Assembly (NCBI RefSeq): GCF_900107975.1
Contig: NZ_FNVF01000001.1
Span: 1,059,237 to 1,123,236, forward strand
Length of the DNA stretch: 64,000 nucleotides
Direction of reading: 5' to 3'
Source of the DNA: Paenibacillus sp. UNC499MF
GTDB lineage: Bacteria; Bacillota; Bacilli; Paenibacillales; NBRC-103111
Shown here: piece after piece, positions 45,841-54,285 of the stretch
How the letters are laid out: each line of letters starts with the position of its first letter
How positions within the stretch are numbered: the first letter of the stretch is position 1
Position numbers and translations under genes: made by a program
Notes under the pieces: generated by a model
Seen by the model: only the letters and a program-made list of their open reading frames with translations
Told to the model about the DNA's origin: nothing
Database searches by the model: none

Positions 45841-46395
45841 GTGAACAGAAAGCCCGCCAAAGAATACACGACCGGACAACAGCTGCCGAAGCTCGGAACG
45901 AAACCATACCGGGATTTATTGGAACAGACCGCCGAGCCCGGTACGGACCGGGAATCCGCTCTTACCGGGCTCCTTATGCTTTGGCTGGGGGACAGTGTTC
46001 TCGATGTGATGGATATTCATTTATCCGAATACGATATCACGGAGAGCAAGATGGATATTCTGCTGCTGATCTCCCTCCATCAAGATAAGGAGCTCGTGAC
46101 TCCTTCCTCGATAGCGGACCGGCTCGGAATACGACGCTCCTCGGTTACGTCTTTGTTGAACTGGCTCCATGAGAGAGACCTGATCATCCGCGAGCCGTAC
46201 AGCAAAGACGGGCGGATGACACATATCCGGCTAAGTTCCGAAGGAAGCGGATTAATAAAGAGAGTTCTGCCGGTTTTCTGGACCACCTGCGCATCTCTTG
46301 TCGAGGAACTGGACAAAGAGGAGCGGACGCTTTTCGATAAGGTGCTGGTGAAGCTGAACAGAGCAATAGAAAAACGGCTCGGTACCGGCAGATAA
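45841..46395 (+). CDS. MarR-family transcriptional regulator
   Basis: 184 residues from GTG 45841; GGAGAAGGGGAG lies about nine bases upstream, which favours it over the GTG at 45832. The winged helix covers about residues 75-130 (V-T-P-S-S-I-A-D-R-L-G-I-R-R-S-S-V-T-S-L-L-N-W-L-H-E, then the wing S-K-D-G-R-M-T-H-I-R-L). A leading helical segment (L-M-L-W-L-G-D) is typical of the dimer region. The palindrome TTAGATWATCTAA stands in its own promoter and again before the MFS gene, so it should repress both. Two further copies before the broken ABC gene at 54.3 kb suggest a wider former regulon. The inducing ligand is unknown. Confidence 0.9.
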   Translation: MNRKPAKEYTTGQQLPKLGTKPYRDLLEQTAEPGTDRESALTGLLMLWLGDSVLDVMDIHLSEYDITESKMDILLLISLHQDKELVTPSSIADRLGIRRSSVTSLLNWLHERDLIIREPYSKDGRMTHIRLSSEGSGLIKRVLPVFWTTCASLVEELDKEERTLFDKVLVKLNRAIEKRLGTGR

Positions 46396-46413
46396 TTTTT
46401 TTTCGTCATGTAG

Positions 46414-46426
46414 TTAGATAATCTAA
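46414..46426. promoter_or_regulatory. MarR operator before the MFS gene (site 2)
   Basis: TTAGATAATCTAA, a perfect 13-bp palindrome identical to the other sites except for the central base pair as read on this strand. It lies 53 bases before the MFS start, in the 71-base gap after marR. Confidence 0.8.
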
Positions 46427-46466
46427 TTACTATTTTGAATTTTTAGTATATGAGGTGAGGCGAAGT

Positions 46467-47687
46467 ATGAATAGTCCGACTCAACTTACGGATGCTTCTG
46501 TCGTGCGCAGAAACTATTCCCTTATGACCGTGATTTTGTGTTGGTCCGGTCTTGCGGTCATGTCCAGTCTGTATGTGACGATTCCCCTGATTTCGGTTTT
46601 TGCCCGGTCGTATGACATTACGCCGACAGAGGCGGCCGCTGCGGGAAGCACGTTTTCGATCGGCTTTGCACTCGGGTGCCTGGTTTATGGAGCTTTGTCC
46701 GATAAATACGGACGTAAAAAGGTTATTTTTACCGGTCTCCTTGTGCTGGCATTTATTTCGCTGCTGTTAGGTACGGTTCATACGTTTGAGTGGATCGTGG
46801 TTCTAAGAGGATTTCAGGGAGCGGCGGCGGCCACTTTTTCCCCGGTAGCTCTTGCCTATGCCGTGGAAATGTATCCGGCGGAAAAACGCGTGACGACGAT
46901 CGGCTTTATCAGCACGGGATTTTTGACAGCGGGCATTGCGGGGCAGGTGGTCAGCAGTCTCATCAGCGAACAGTACGGATGGAATGCGGTTTTCTATGTG
47001 CTTGCCGGCGTTTACGCGCTGACTGCTGTTCTGGTTTATGTTTTTCTTCCGAAAGGAGGCATCCGGCAAGCTCATGCGAATATCTGGGAGCCGATCAGAC
47101 AGATCGGGCAAGTTTTTGTCCGCAAACAGCTTGTGCTCAGTTATGTGGTCGCTTTCGTTTTGCTGATGTCTTTCGTAAGCATGTATACGGTTCTGGGCAG
47201 CTACTTAAGCAGCGCTTCCTTCGGCCTGGATAAACAAGGCATTTTGGTTGTGCGGTCCATCGGAATCGCGGCCATGCTTCTGTCGCCGTTTGCCGGTCGT
47301 GTCTCGAAACGCTTCGGCCTGCTCCCGACACTGCGCGGGTTCCTGGCGCTGGCGGCAGCCGGATTGGCTGCGATGGGACTAATCTCCAATCTGCCGGTTC
47401 TAGTGGCGGTAAGTCTCGTATTCGTGGCGGGCATCGCGCTGGCGGTTCCTTCGCTCGTGTCGCTCGTGGGTCAGTTGGGCGGTGAACTGCGCGGAATAGC
47501 GGTGTCCGTCTATACGTTTATTTTGTTTGCGGGAACGAGCTTCGGCCCGGTAATATCACTCTCTTTGATGAAAAGCGTCAGCTATCCCGTTACGTTCCTT
47601 CTGCTCGCATTGATTTTGTGCATAGGCTTGGCGTCAGCTTGTCTGATTAACCTGAAAGAGACAGCGGAGGTCAAAAAATCGAGGTAA
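46467..47687 (+). CDS. MFS efflux transporter, MarR-controlled
   Basis: 406 residues from ATG 46467; the GAGGTGAGG at 46453-46460 is its ribosome site, so the GTG inside it is not the start. About 12 membrane segments are present. The loop between segments 2 and 3 reads G-A-L-S-D-K-Y-G-R-K-K, the family signature, and a long motif near segment 5 (S-T-G-F-L-T-A-G-I-A-G-Q) resembles the drug:proton antiporter motif C region. With an upstream MarR regulator and operators it is best read as an inducible exporter of a toxic or signalling compound. The substrate cannot be inferred. It lies between the two direct repeats with marR, forming a compact two-gene module. Confidence 0.88.
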   Translation: MNSPTQLTDASVVRRNYSLMTVILCWSGLAVMSSLYVTIPLISVFARSYDITPTEAAAAGSTFSIGFALGCLVYGALSDKYGRKKVIFTGLLVLAFISLLLGTVHTFEWIVVLRGFQGAAAATFSPVALAYAVEMYPAEKRVTTIGFISTGFLTAGIAGQVVSSLISEQYGWNAVFYVLAGVYALTAVLVYVFLPKGGIRQAHANIWEPIRQIGQVFVRKQLVLSYVVAFVLLMSFVSMYTVLGSYLSSASFGLDKQGILVVRSIGIAAMLLSPFAGRVSKRFGLLPTLRGFLALAAAGLAAMGLISNLPVLVAVSLVFVAGIALAVPSLVSLVGQLGGELRGIAVSVYTFILFAGTSFGPVISLSLMKSVSYPVTFLLLALILCIGLASACLINLKETAEVKKSR

Positions 47688-47734
47688 GCGGAATGTATCA
47701 GCTTATGACTGAAGATTTTTACAGGAATAAAGCT

Positions 47735-47773
47735 GCCATCTGTCCGCCCGGAGCGGACGGGCGGCTTTTTTTT
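47735..47773 (+). terminator. Terminator of the MFS gene (copy B of the duplicated segment)
   Basis: GCCATCTGTCCGC pairs with GCGGACGGGCGGC, with one mismatch and two G-T pairs, followed by eight T. It is the counterpart of the more perfect hairpin at 45456-45492. Confidence 0.85.
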
Positions 47774-47910
47774 ATCCGTCCGGTGCAAATAAATGTAAAT
47801 TAGTTTCTGGTAACGGCGGCACCGGTTGTGCTACGATTTCATCTAGGAACGGAGTGAAGGCATGGAGAAGACCAGACTACTGATTATCGAAGATGAAGCA
47901 GCCATTGCGG
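47736..47910 (+). repeat. Direct repeat, copy B, intact response-regulator start
   Basis: Same-orientation partner of 45456-45634. It includes the terminator, the leader and the first about 16 codons of the functional response regulator. The AAG third codon is intact here, so copy B is the working copy. Confidence 0.88.
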
Positions 47911-48560
47911 ATTTGCTTGCGTACGGGCTGAACCGGGAAGGATTCGAAACTTTCACGGCCCTTTCGGCGGCGGAGGGATTGCTCAAGATCGGCCAGGTGC
48001 GGCCGGATCTGCTTCTGCTTGACTGGATGCTGCCGGATCTGAGCGGACTGGAGGTGTGCAGGCAGGTGACGGCTTCCTATAATATCCCGATTATTATGAT
48101 CACAGCCAAATCGGATATTACCGACAAGATTCAAGGGCTAGAATACGGGGCCGATGACTATATCACGAAGCCGTTCGATTTGCGCGAGGTAGCCGTCCGC
48201 ATCCGGACGGTGCTGAGAAGGGTCAGCCAGGCGAACGTACCGGCGGAAAAACCGGCGGCGGGTTCCGTGATCCGGTTCAGGGGCATCGAAATCGTCGAGC
48301 ATGAAAGAATCGTCAAGATCGGCGGCGAGGCTGTCGATCTGACTCCCAAGGAGTTCGATCTTCTTCTCACACTGTACAAATACAGGGGGAAGATATTTAC
48401 CCGGACGGAACTACTGGATTTCGTGTGGGGCTACGATTATACGGGAGATACGAGAACGGTCGATATTCATATTCAGCGGCTGCGCAAAAAGCTGGGAGCG
48501 GGCGATCTGATTGTGACCGTATTCGGGGTGGGATACAAATTTGAAAAACAGGTGGATTAG
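47862..48560 (+). CDS. OmpR-family response regulator
   Basis: 232 residues from ATG 47862. Receiver domain: acidic pocket E10-D11, phospho-accepting D54 in L-L-L-D-W-M-L-P, and K103 in Y-I-T-K-P-F-D. The C-terminal winged helix contains V-D-L-T-P-K-E-F-D-L-L and T-R-T-V-D-I-H-I-Q-R-L-R-K-K-L. The histidine kinase follows with one base between them, and a lipoprotein gene ends the operon. The order and sizes resemble envelope-stress or antibiotic-sensing pairs of Bacillales. A truncated copy of its first codons and leader lies at 45586, on the other side of the marR-MFS module. Targets are not visible, though paired TTTACAAG repeats at about 51264 and 51286 are candidates. Confidence 0.94.
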   Translation: MEKTRLLIIEDEAAIADLLAYGLNREGFETFTALSAAEGLLKIGQVRPDLLLLDWMLPDLSGLEVCRQVTASYNIPIIMITAKSDITDKIQGLEYGADDYITKPFDLREVAVRIRTVLRRVSQANVPAEKPAAGSVIRFRGIEIVEHERIVKIGGEAVDLTPKEFDLLLTLYKYRGKIFTRTELLDFVWGYDYTGDTRTVDIHIQRLRKKLGAGDLIVTVFGVGYKFEKQVD

Positions 48561-48561
48561 T

Positions 48562-50037
48562 GTGTTAAGCGTGTTATCGACCATCAGAGCCAAATTTCTG
48601 ATCGGCCTGTTCGTGATCTTCTCCGTTTCTTTTCTGCTGCTTCACCATTTTGTCGTCCGGATCATTGAAACCAGCAATGAGAAAATCATTACCCAGGACC
48701 TGGTTCAGCTCAAAAACAACAGCAGCATTTACGTCAAACAGGCGTTTATGATCAATCATTTCAACACGGACGACATGTACTTTCAGCAGATGGCGGAGGA
48801 AATGGTCCGGGATCTGAACCATGTTACCTCCAGCGATACAAGCGCTTATTCGGTAGAAGGCGAGCTGATCTTCGCTTCGGATGAAGCGAGGTTTTTGTCC
48901 GCGAACCCGGAGGATCTTCAGCATGCGCTGAACGGAAAAACAGCCTACCGGATTCACTACATGGACGAGAAGGCGGAAGTGTTCTATGCCTATCCGGTTA
49001 TCGTCGAGGGCAAAAATGTAGGCATTCTGCGGTTCGGCAAAGATTTTTCTTTATTGTATGAACAAAGAAAACATATCCTCGATGTGTTCTCTTCCGTAAC
49101 GGTTGCTATTTTTGTAGCGGCGTTTGTTTTTTCGTATCTGCTGTCCAGAAACATTACGATTCCCCTGATCAAGCTTACAAGAGCCTCTTCGGAAGTGACG
49201 AACGGCAACTTGAATATCAAGATCGGCTTCCGCAGAAAAGACGAGATCGGACAGCTTGCGCATAACTTCGGCAATATGATCGTGCAGATCAAGAAACAAA
49301 TCCAGCGGATCAAAACGGACCGCGACCGGCTGGAAGAACTTAACCGCCACCGGAAGCAATTTTTTGATAATGTGACGCATGAGCTGAAAACGCCCCTTAC
49401 TTCGATCATCGGGTACGCGGAGCTTATCCGGGAAGTAGGCAGCCGGGACGAAGCCTTTTTTGCCAAAGGGATGAATCATATCGTAAACGAAAGCAGGCGT
49501 CTGCACGAAATGGTGCTTCAACTGCTTACCTTATCCCGGGAAAACGGCGGACAAGACGCGATGGAAACGATCGAAGCGGGACAAATTCTGCACGACGTAT
49601 GCGACGGCATGCTGCTGAAAGCCCAGCGGTACAACAAATCCGTTCATTGCGAGGCCGATGAAAATGTGATTTTGACCGCGGATCCGGATAAAATCAGGCA
49701 GGTTTATATCAATATTATCGACAACGCGATTAAATACGGCCGGTCCCCGTCGGAAGTTCATGTCAAAGCCGAGAAGCTGCCGGAGTGCGTTCTGATCTCG
49801 GTGAAGAACGAAGGAGATACGATCCCGCCGGATGCTTTGTCTAAAATTTTCGAACCGTTTTACAGGGTAAACGGACAGGCCGAACGGGAAGCCGGCAGCT
49901 GCGGTCTGGGCCTGAGCATCAGCAAAGCGATTGTGGAAGGAATGGGCGGTACGATACGGATGGACAGCGCCGAACAAGTAACGACGGTTGTCATCGAACT
50001 GCCATACGAAGCTTCGGGGGAGGGGGAAGCTCGATGA
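48562..50037 (+). CDS. Membrane sensor histidine kinase
   Basis: 491 residues from GTG 48562, with AGGTGGA six bases before; the TTG at 48541 lies within the regulator gene and has no ribosome site. Membrane segments at about 10-30 and 165-190 bracket an extracellular sensor of about 135 residues. A HAMP linker follows (I-T-I-P-L-I-K-L). H273 in T-H-E-L-K-T-P-L is phosphorylated. N-I-I-D-N-A-I-K-Y-G and G-L-G-L-S-I-S-K-A-I form the ATP-binding domain. It pairs with the upstream response regulator. The following lipoprotein overlaps by four bases, so it may act as an accessory sensor or a target. The signal is unknown. Confidence 0.93.
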   Translation: MLSVLSTIRAKFLIGLFVIFSVSFLLLHHFVVRIIETSNEKIITQDLVQLKNNSSIYVKQAFMINHFNTDDMYFQQMAEEMVRDLNHVTSSDTSAYSVEGELIFASDEARFLSANPEDLQHALNGKTAYRIHYMDEKAEVFYAYPVIVEGKNVGILRFGKDFSLLYEQRKHILDVFSSVTVAIFVAAFVFSYLLSRNITIPLIKLTRASSEVTNGNLNIKIGFRRKDEIGQLAHNFGNMIVQIKKQIQRIKTDRDRLEELNRHRKQFFDNVTHELKTPLTSIIGYAELIREVGSRDEAFFAKGMNHIVNESRRLHEMVLQLLTLSRENGGQDAMETIEAGQILHDVCDGMLLKAQRYNKSVHCEADENVILTADPDKIRQVYINIIDNAIKYGRSPSEVHVKAEKLPECVLISVKNEGDTIPPDALSKIFEPFYRVNGQAEREAGSCGLGLSISKAIVEGMGGTIRMDSAEQVTTVVIELPYEASGEGEAR

Positions 50038-51188
50038 ACAAACGGCTCATGCGGAACGTGCCGTTTCTGCTTGTGGTCTTATCTCTGCTGGCGGGCTGCG
50101 CGGATTCGCCGAAGGCGAAAACCATCGTGATCGGAAATACGGTAGAAGAGGCGCAGACGGAAGAGGACAGCACCGATTATTTTGAAACGAACAAAATTTA
50201 TAAGCTTTCCTTGCCCGGCAACAAGTCGGTGGATTTATGGGGGTGGACGTCTTCCCGCCTGCTGCTTGGTTCCTACAAGAATGACGGGATGAAGCATGAT
50301 ATCCAAAAAGTGGATTACCGGAATCTGTCCGCCGTGAGCTTGACCCGGCTTGCGGGGAATACGGCGGCCGGCAAAGTTTCTCCCGACGGGAAGTATATGG
50401 CTTATACGGGGCAGTCCGGTACTGGAGAGACATTGTTTGTACTCGATGTAAGCACGGCGCAGAAGTTTGACCTTGCGATACCGGATGTAGGGAAAGCGAT
50501 TACAAGTCCCATGTCCTGGTCCGGCAACAGCCGGTATTTGTCTTTTACGGTAAAAAGCATAGCGTACGGGACCGAGTCGGTCGTCGTATACGACATGAAG
50601 AACCGGTCTTCGCAGGAAATCCCTCTGCCGAGATGGCAGGAAAACAGCGAGGCGCCCGCTCCACGGTCGTTGAAACGCTATACCAAATATACGGTAATTT
50701 CGGTTAAATTCGCGGACGACGGAAACACGGCCCTGATGGGGAGGGTAGGCGAGGAAGGTTCGTATGTTACTCTCGGAGCCGTGACGGAGGACAAGTGGGC
50801 CCGGAAATTCGAACATTCGGCGAGCGAGAGGCAGTTCGATTATGTGAACGACAGTCAAATTATTTTCCTTGATGCCAAAAACACGCTGACGCTTTACGAC
50901 CTGCGCGACGAGAACACCGTCTCACTCTCTGCGGGAATCAGCACTTTCCGCCTGTCCGGCGACAAGAAATATATCGCCTACACCAAAGATGAAGAATCTC
51001 TTTACGTCGCAAAGCTGCAGGGGAATAACATGATCAAAGAAAAATTGGTGTATAAGGGCCTTGTGCTGTCTCAGATGGACTGGAGCCCCGATAACAAGAA
51101 GATTTTGATAACAGGCTGGAAATCATATGGTTTGGGGCCTTCCGCAAGCAGTGCGGAACAAACCCCGCTTGTGATCGAATTCAAGTAA
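50034..51188 (+). CDS. Lipoprotein with beta-propeller-like repeats, two-component operon
   Basis: 384 residues from ATG 50034, overlapping the kinase stop by four bases. A signal peptide ends with lipobox L-L-A-G-C, anchored C22. The mature part has repeated segments such as V-S-P-D-G-K-Y-M-A-Y-T-G, M-S-W-S-G-N-S-R-Y-L-S-F-T and M-D-W-S-P-D-N-K-K-I-L, the TolB/WD40-like propeller rhythm. It should sit on the outer membrane face. Translational coupling to the kinase suggests it helps sense an envelope signal or tunes the kinase, but no partner motif proves this. A terminator follows. Confidence 0.82.
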   Translation: MNKRLMRNVPFLLVVLSLLAGCADSPKAKTIVIGNTVEEAQTEEDSTDYFETNKIYKLSLPGNKSVDLWGWTSSRLLLGSYKNDGMKHDIQKVDYRNLSAVSLTRLAGNTAAGKVSPDGKYMAYTGQSGTGETLFVLDVSTAQKFDLAIPDVGKAITSPMSWSGNSRYLSFTVKSIAYGTESVVVYDMKNRSSQEIPLPRWQENSEAPAPRSLKRYTKYTVISVKFADDGNTALMGRVGEEGSYVTLGAVTEDKWARKFEHSASERQFDYVNDSQIIFLDAKNTLTLYDLRDENTVSLSAGISTFRLSGDKKYIAYTKDEESLYVAKLQGNNMIKEKLVYKGLVLSQMDWSPDNKKILITGWKSYGLGPSASSAEQTPLVIEFK

Positions 51189-51227
51189 AATCCCTGTCTC
51201 CGTCAAGGCGGTCTGCAGGGATTTTTT
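51187..51227 (+). terminator. Terminator of the two-component operon
   Basis: AATCCCTG (51189-51196) pairs with CAGGGATT (51216-51223), followed by T residues to 51227. Confidence 0.85.
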
Positions 51228-51367
51228 CGTTTGGGCGCAGTTTCCCGAATTGGAAACATTTTGTTTACAAGTTAGAGAGCTTTCTTTTACAAGCCGGGTT
51301 TATAACTAGAGATAATACCTGTTAAGAATGGCGGTACAAATCATGTGAACTTATGGAGGAAGCCGGA

Positions 51368-52693
51368 ATGAAAACGACGCTGCGGCTGATCGCGATCCTG
51401 CTGCTTCTTGCGATGACCGCCGCCTTCGGAGGAGGAGGGCCTAAGCAATCTCCCGGTTCCGGCGGCAGTTTAAGCGCAAAGGACGAGAACGGCAAAAAGA
51501 TCGTAGTCGTTTCGATGCTTTTTCTCGAAGACGTGTTTAAGGAGGCGGAGAAGAAATTCGAGGAAAAGCATCCGGATGTCGATATCCGGCTGAAGTACGT
51601 CCAAACCAAAGACGACTGGAAAGAAGGCGATCTGGAGAAGTTCGTCAAATCGGCGAACACGGACTTGCTCTCCGGTAATGGCCCGGACATACTCGTGACG
51701 GACCCGCTGCCCATAGGGAAATATGTGAGCGGCAGTGCGCTCGCTAATTTAAGCGGCTTCATGAATCAGGACCCTTCCTTCCATAAAGATCTGTACTTCG
51801 GCAATATTTTGGACAACCTCCAAATAAACGGTGCCCTTTACGGGATACCGGTGCGTTTCATGCTGGAAACCATGGTCGGGGACGAAGAGGCGGTCAAGAA
51901 GTCGGGCGCCCGTATAGACGATTCCACATGGACTTGGCATGAATTTGCCGGAATGGCTCGGACCCTCAAAAAAAGCGGTTCACCGGCCGCGTATACCACC
52001 AGCCCTCAAAGCCTGCTGACGGCAAGGGTCAGAGCCGATTATTCGGCTTTTGTGGATGAACCTCACAGGAGAGCGAATTTCGCTGACGCCGCTTTTATCA
52101 AGCTGCTGAACGAGACCAAGGCATTATTCGACGGAAATTTCGTTACGGATAAGGCGGGAGATGCTTCCTTCAAAAGCACGTATATTCAAGACCCCGAGGA
52201 ATTTTTCAGTTTTCCCAGGGCCTTTTATAAGCAGCCCAGGCTTTATCGCATTCCGCTTGGGGTCGGGCAGAAGCCGGGCGGATTCTTTACGGCGTTTCAG
52301 ACTCTGGGCATGAACGAGAAATCTCCTGTAAAAAAGGAAGCCTGGGAATTTATCAAGTTTATGCTGTCCGAGGAGATGCAGGATTACAAAGGATTAAACG
52401 GATTTCCGCTGAACAAGGCCGTTTACGAAAAGCAGCTCGGTCAAGTTCTGAAATTCGGCCAAGTCACGATCGAAGCCGGCCCCGACGAAGGCGTGTCCGT
52501 GGACGTTAAACCGGCGGACGCCGAGTATCAGAGGCGGCTGATTTCTGAGCTGAGCAACCCCGTTCCTGCGAATAACTCTGTAGTCGGGAATATGCTGCTC
52601 ACGGAAACCAAAGCGTTTTTCAACGGACAGAAATCGGCGGAAGAAACGGCCGGACGGATTCAGAGTCGTATAAACGCTTATCTTAATGAATAA
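51368..52693 (+). CDS. Sugar-type ABC substrate-binding protein without lipobox cysteine
   Basis: 441 residues from ATG 51368 with GGAGG ten bases upstream. The N-terminus is a signal-like hydrophobic stretch (L-I-A-I-L-L-L-L-A-M-T-A-A-F), but where the lipobox cysteine should stand there is G-G-G-G. The mature part looks like an extracellular solute-binding protein of family 1 (E-A-E-K-K-F-E-E-K-H-P-D-V-D-I, D-I-L-V-T-D-P-L, W-E-F-I-K-F-M-L-S). Without the cysteine it would be secreted or tethered by an uncleaved signal. No permease genes are near; an AraC-type response regulator follows after 164 bases. It may be a sensor subunit rather than a transporter part. Confidence 0.85.
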   Translation: MKTTLRLIAILLLLAMTAAFGGGGPKQSPGSGGSLSAKDENGKKIVVVSMLFLEDVFKEAEKKFEEKHPDVDIRLKYVQTKDDWKEGDLEKFVKSANTDLLSGNGPDILVTDPLPIGKYVSGSALANLSGFMNQDPSFHKDLYFGNILDNLQINGALYGIPVRFMLETMVGDEEAVKKSGARIDDSTWTWHEFAGMARTLKKSGSPAAYTTSPQSLLTARVRADYSAFVDEPHRRANFADAAFIKLLNETKALFDGNFVTDKAGDASFKSTYIQDPEEFFSFPRAFYKQPRLYRIPLGVGQKPGGFFTAFQTLGMNEKSPVKKEAWEFIKFMLSEEMQDYKGLNGFPLNKAVYEKQLGQVLKFGQVTIEAGPDEGVSVDVKPADAEYQRRLISELSNPVPANNSVVGNMLLTETKAFFNGQKSAEETAGRIQSRINAYLNE

Positions 52694-52857
52694 CCGCCTG
52701 CGCTTCATGACAGGGACGTCTCATTCCGTATTTTAATGATTCATTCAAGCTTCTGATGATAGCGTCTGCGTGATCAGGAAGCCTATAATGGCGCTAAGCT
52801 ACGGTTATTAACGGGTCCGTCAGGATACTACAACTTGTGGAAAAGGGGATTCGTAAG

Positions 52858-53886
52858 GTGTATACAATCTTGCTGGTTGACGATGAATCAACGACGATTA
52901 AACTGATGCGCTATATGCTGGAGAGTTCCAAACTTCCGGTTCAGCGTATTTTCGAGGCTTCCGACGGGAAAGAGGCGCTCGGGATCATGCGCGAGTACGG
53001 GGCCGATCTCATTATCACCGATGTAAGTATGCCTTATATGACCGGTTTGGAGCTGTGCCGCCAGCTGTCCGGAGAGTTTAAATACACGCCCAGCATCATC
53101 GTGTCCGAGCACGATAAATTCGATTACGTGAGAGAAGCGCTGCTGTGCGGTGTGAAAGATTACCTCTTGAAGCCGCTGAGCAAAGACCGTTTCCTGTGTT
53201 CCGTGCGCAGGACGCTGGAGGAGCTTCCGGAAACGGTTCATTCCATCGGCGAGACATCGGACAGATGGAGAGGGCTTGCGGACTCCTGGGTTGAAGCGGT
53301 GCTTCAGGACAACCGTCCCGCTCAGGAGACGGCGGGCCGCAAATGGCTGGCTTCGCTGCATGCGGTGCCTCCTTATCTGTGCGTGAAGTGGCACAGCGCG
53401 TTTCACCGCATCCTTCTGCAAAGCGCCGGGGCCAAGCTGGAGAGAGAGGTCGAATGCCCCTTGCAGCCTTATCGGGGCCAGACCGGCGCCGATCTGGCGA
53501 ACTGGATCACGGCCGATTTCAAAGCGATGCAGCATGCCGTCAAACTTGCGGCATACACGGACAACCAGCGCATGATCTATAATGCGCAAAAATATATCCA
53601 GCAGCATTACAACAAGGAAATCACCCTGGAAGAACTGGCTTCGTCGGTGGGGTATTCCGCGCCGTACTTCAGCTATCTGTTCAAGCTGAAAACGGGCATC
53701 TCCTATATGGCTTACCGCACTCAACTGCGGTTAAAGAGAGCTCAGGAGCTGCTGCTCAAAAGCGACAAGCCGATGCCCCAGATCGCCAGCGAGGTCGGTT
53801 ACAACGATGTGACGAGCCTGATCCGCGCTTTCAAAAAAGAGCTGGGCTACACGCCCTCGGATTACCGGAAAGGCGGTTTAGTGTAG
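52858..53886 (+). CDS. AraC-type response regulator (YesN-like)
   Basis: 342 residues from GTG 52858, with AAAAGGGG about nine bases before; the GTG at 52837 has no ribosome site. The receiver has D8-D9, phospho-accepting D55 in I-I-T-D-V-S-M-P and K-P-L. The C-terminal AraC domain (about 235-340) has I-T-L-E-E-L-A-S-S-V-G-Y-S-A-P-Y-F-S-Y-L-F and I-A-S-E-V-G-Y-N-D-V-T-S-L. Such regulators normally pair with a YesM-type kinase and control a nearby sugar ABC operon. Here neither is present, only the binding protein upstream, so the locus looks incomplete. The segment usually reading S-G-Y/H-x-E-F is V-S-E-H-D-K-F. Confidence 0.9.
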   Translation: MYTILLVDDESTTIKLMRYMLESSKLPVQRIFEASDGKEALGIMREYGADLIITDVSMPYMTGLELCRQLSGEFKYTPSIIVSEHDKFDYVREALLCGVKDYLLKPLSKDRFLCSVRRTLEELPETVHSIGETSDRWRGLADSWVEAVLQDNRPAQETAGRKWLASLHAVPPYLCVKWHSAFHRILLQSAGAKLEREVECPLQPYRGQTGADLANWITADFKAMQHAVKLAAYTDNQRMIYNAQKYIQQHYNKEITLEELASSVGYSAPYFSYLFKLKTGISYMAYRTQLRLKRAQELLLKSDKPMPQIASEVGYNDVTSLIRAFKKELGYTPSDYRKGGLV

Positions 53887-54206
53887 GCGGGGTTAGCGGA
53901 AATGATCGGGGAGCAAACGAGAAAGAAGCCGGAATTCAAAATTATACAGGCAATGACTGCTTGTAAATTAAAACGCTTAAATTTACCGGGACGCATCATA
54001 GGAAGGAACTATTCGGTGGAATTGACCGATCCGGGAGACTGTTCGATGAGGGCTGCCGGCCTCTTCAACCGGGTGAACGGCCCGTAAGCAGCAGAACTTT
54101 TGCAGCGCGCGCGAATCCCAAGCGCGTGCTGCAGCGCTGCCCGGTGATTGGTCGAGCCCCACGCGAATTGCATTATTTGAAGCAATAAGCTGTATTGAAT
54201 ATGTGA
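53887..54206 (+). other. Gene-poor stretch with an inverted repeat
   Basis: A 61-codon open frame from ATG 53902 has only a weak ribosome site and no recognised homology. TGCAGCGCGCGCG (54101-54113) and GCGCGTGCTGCA (54122-54133) form an imperfect inverted repeat without a T tract. The stretch is probably debris between the response regulator and the broken ABC gene. Confidence 0.35.
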
Positions 54207-54219
54207 TTAGATTATCTAA
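54207..54219. promoter_or_regulatory. MarR-type palindrome (site 3)
   Basis: TTAGATTATCTAA, identical to the operator in the marR promoter at 45752. It lies upstream of the broken ABC-exporter gene. Confidence 0.75.
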
Positions 54220-54244
54220 CTAAAAAAGAGTGAGAGGGAGAGAG

Positions 54245-54268
54245 GTGAAGAAAATTACGCTTTTATAG
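54245..54268 (+). pseudogene. Truncated reading frame between operators
   Basis: GTG 54245 follows GAGGGAGAGAG and reads V-K-K-I-T-L-L before a TAG that merges into the next operator. This looks like the first codons of a gene whose body was deleted, leaving the operator joined to the ABC fragment. Confidence 0.35.
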
Positions 54269-54281
54269 TTAGATAATCTAA
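54269..54281. promoter_or_regulatory. MarR-type palindrome (site 4)
   Basis: TTAGATAATCTAA, identical to the operator before the MFS gene at 46414. It ends two bases before the stop codon that precedes the ABC fragment. Confidence 0.75.
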
Positions 54282-54285
54282 TTAA

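Noticed and set aside
53902-54087. Possible 61-residue protein after the AraC-type response regulator
   Set aside because: Weak ribosome site and no recognised family; kept only as part of the gene-poor stretch.
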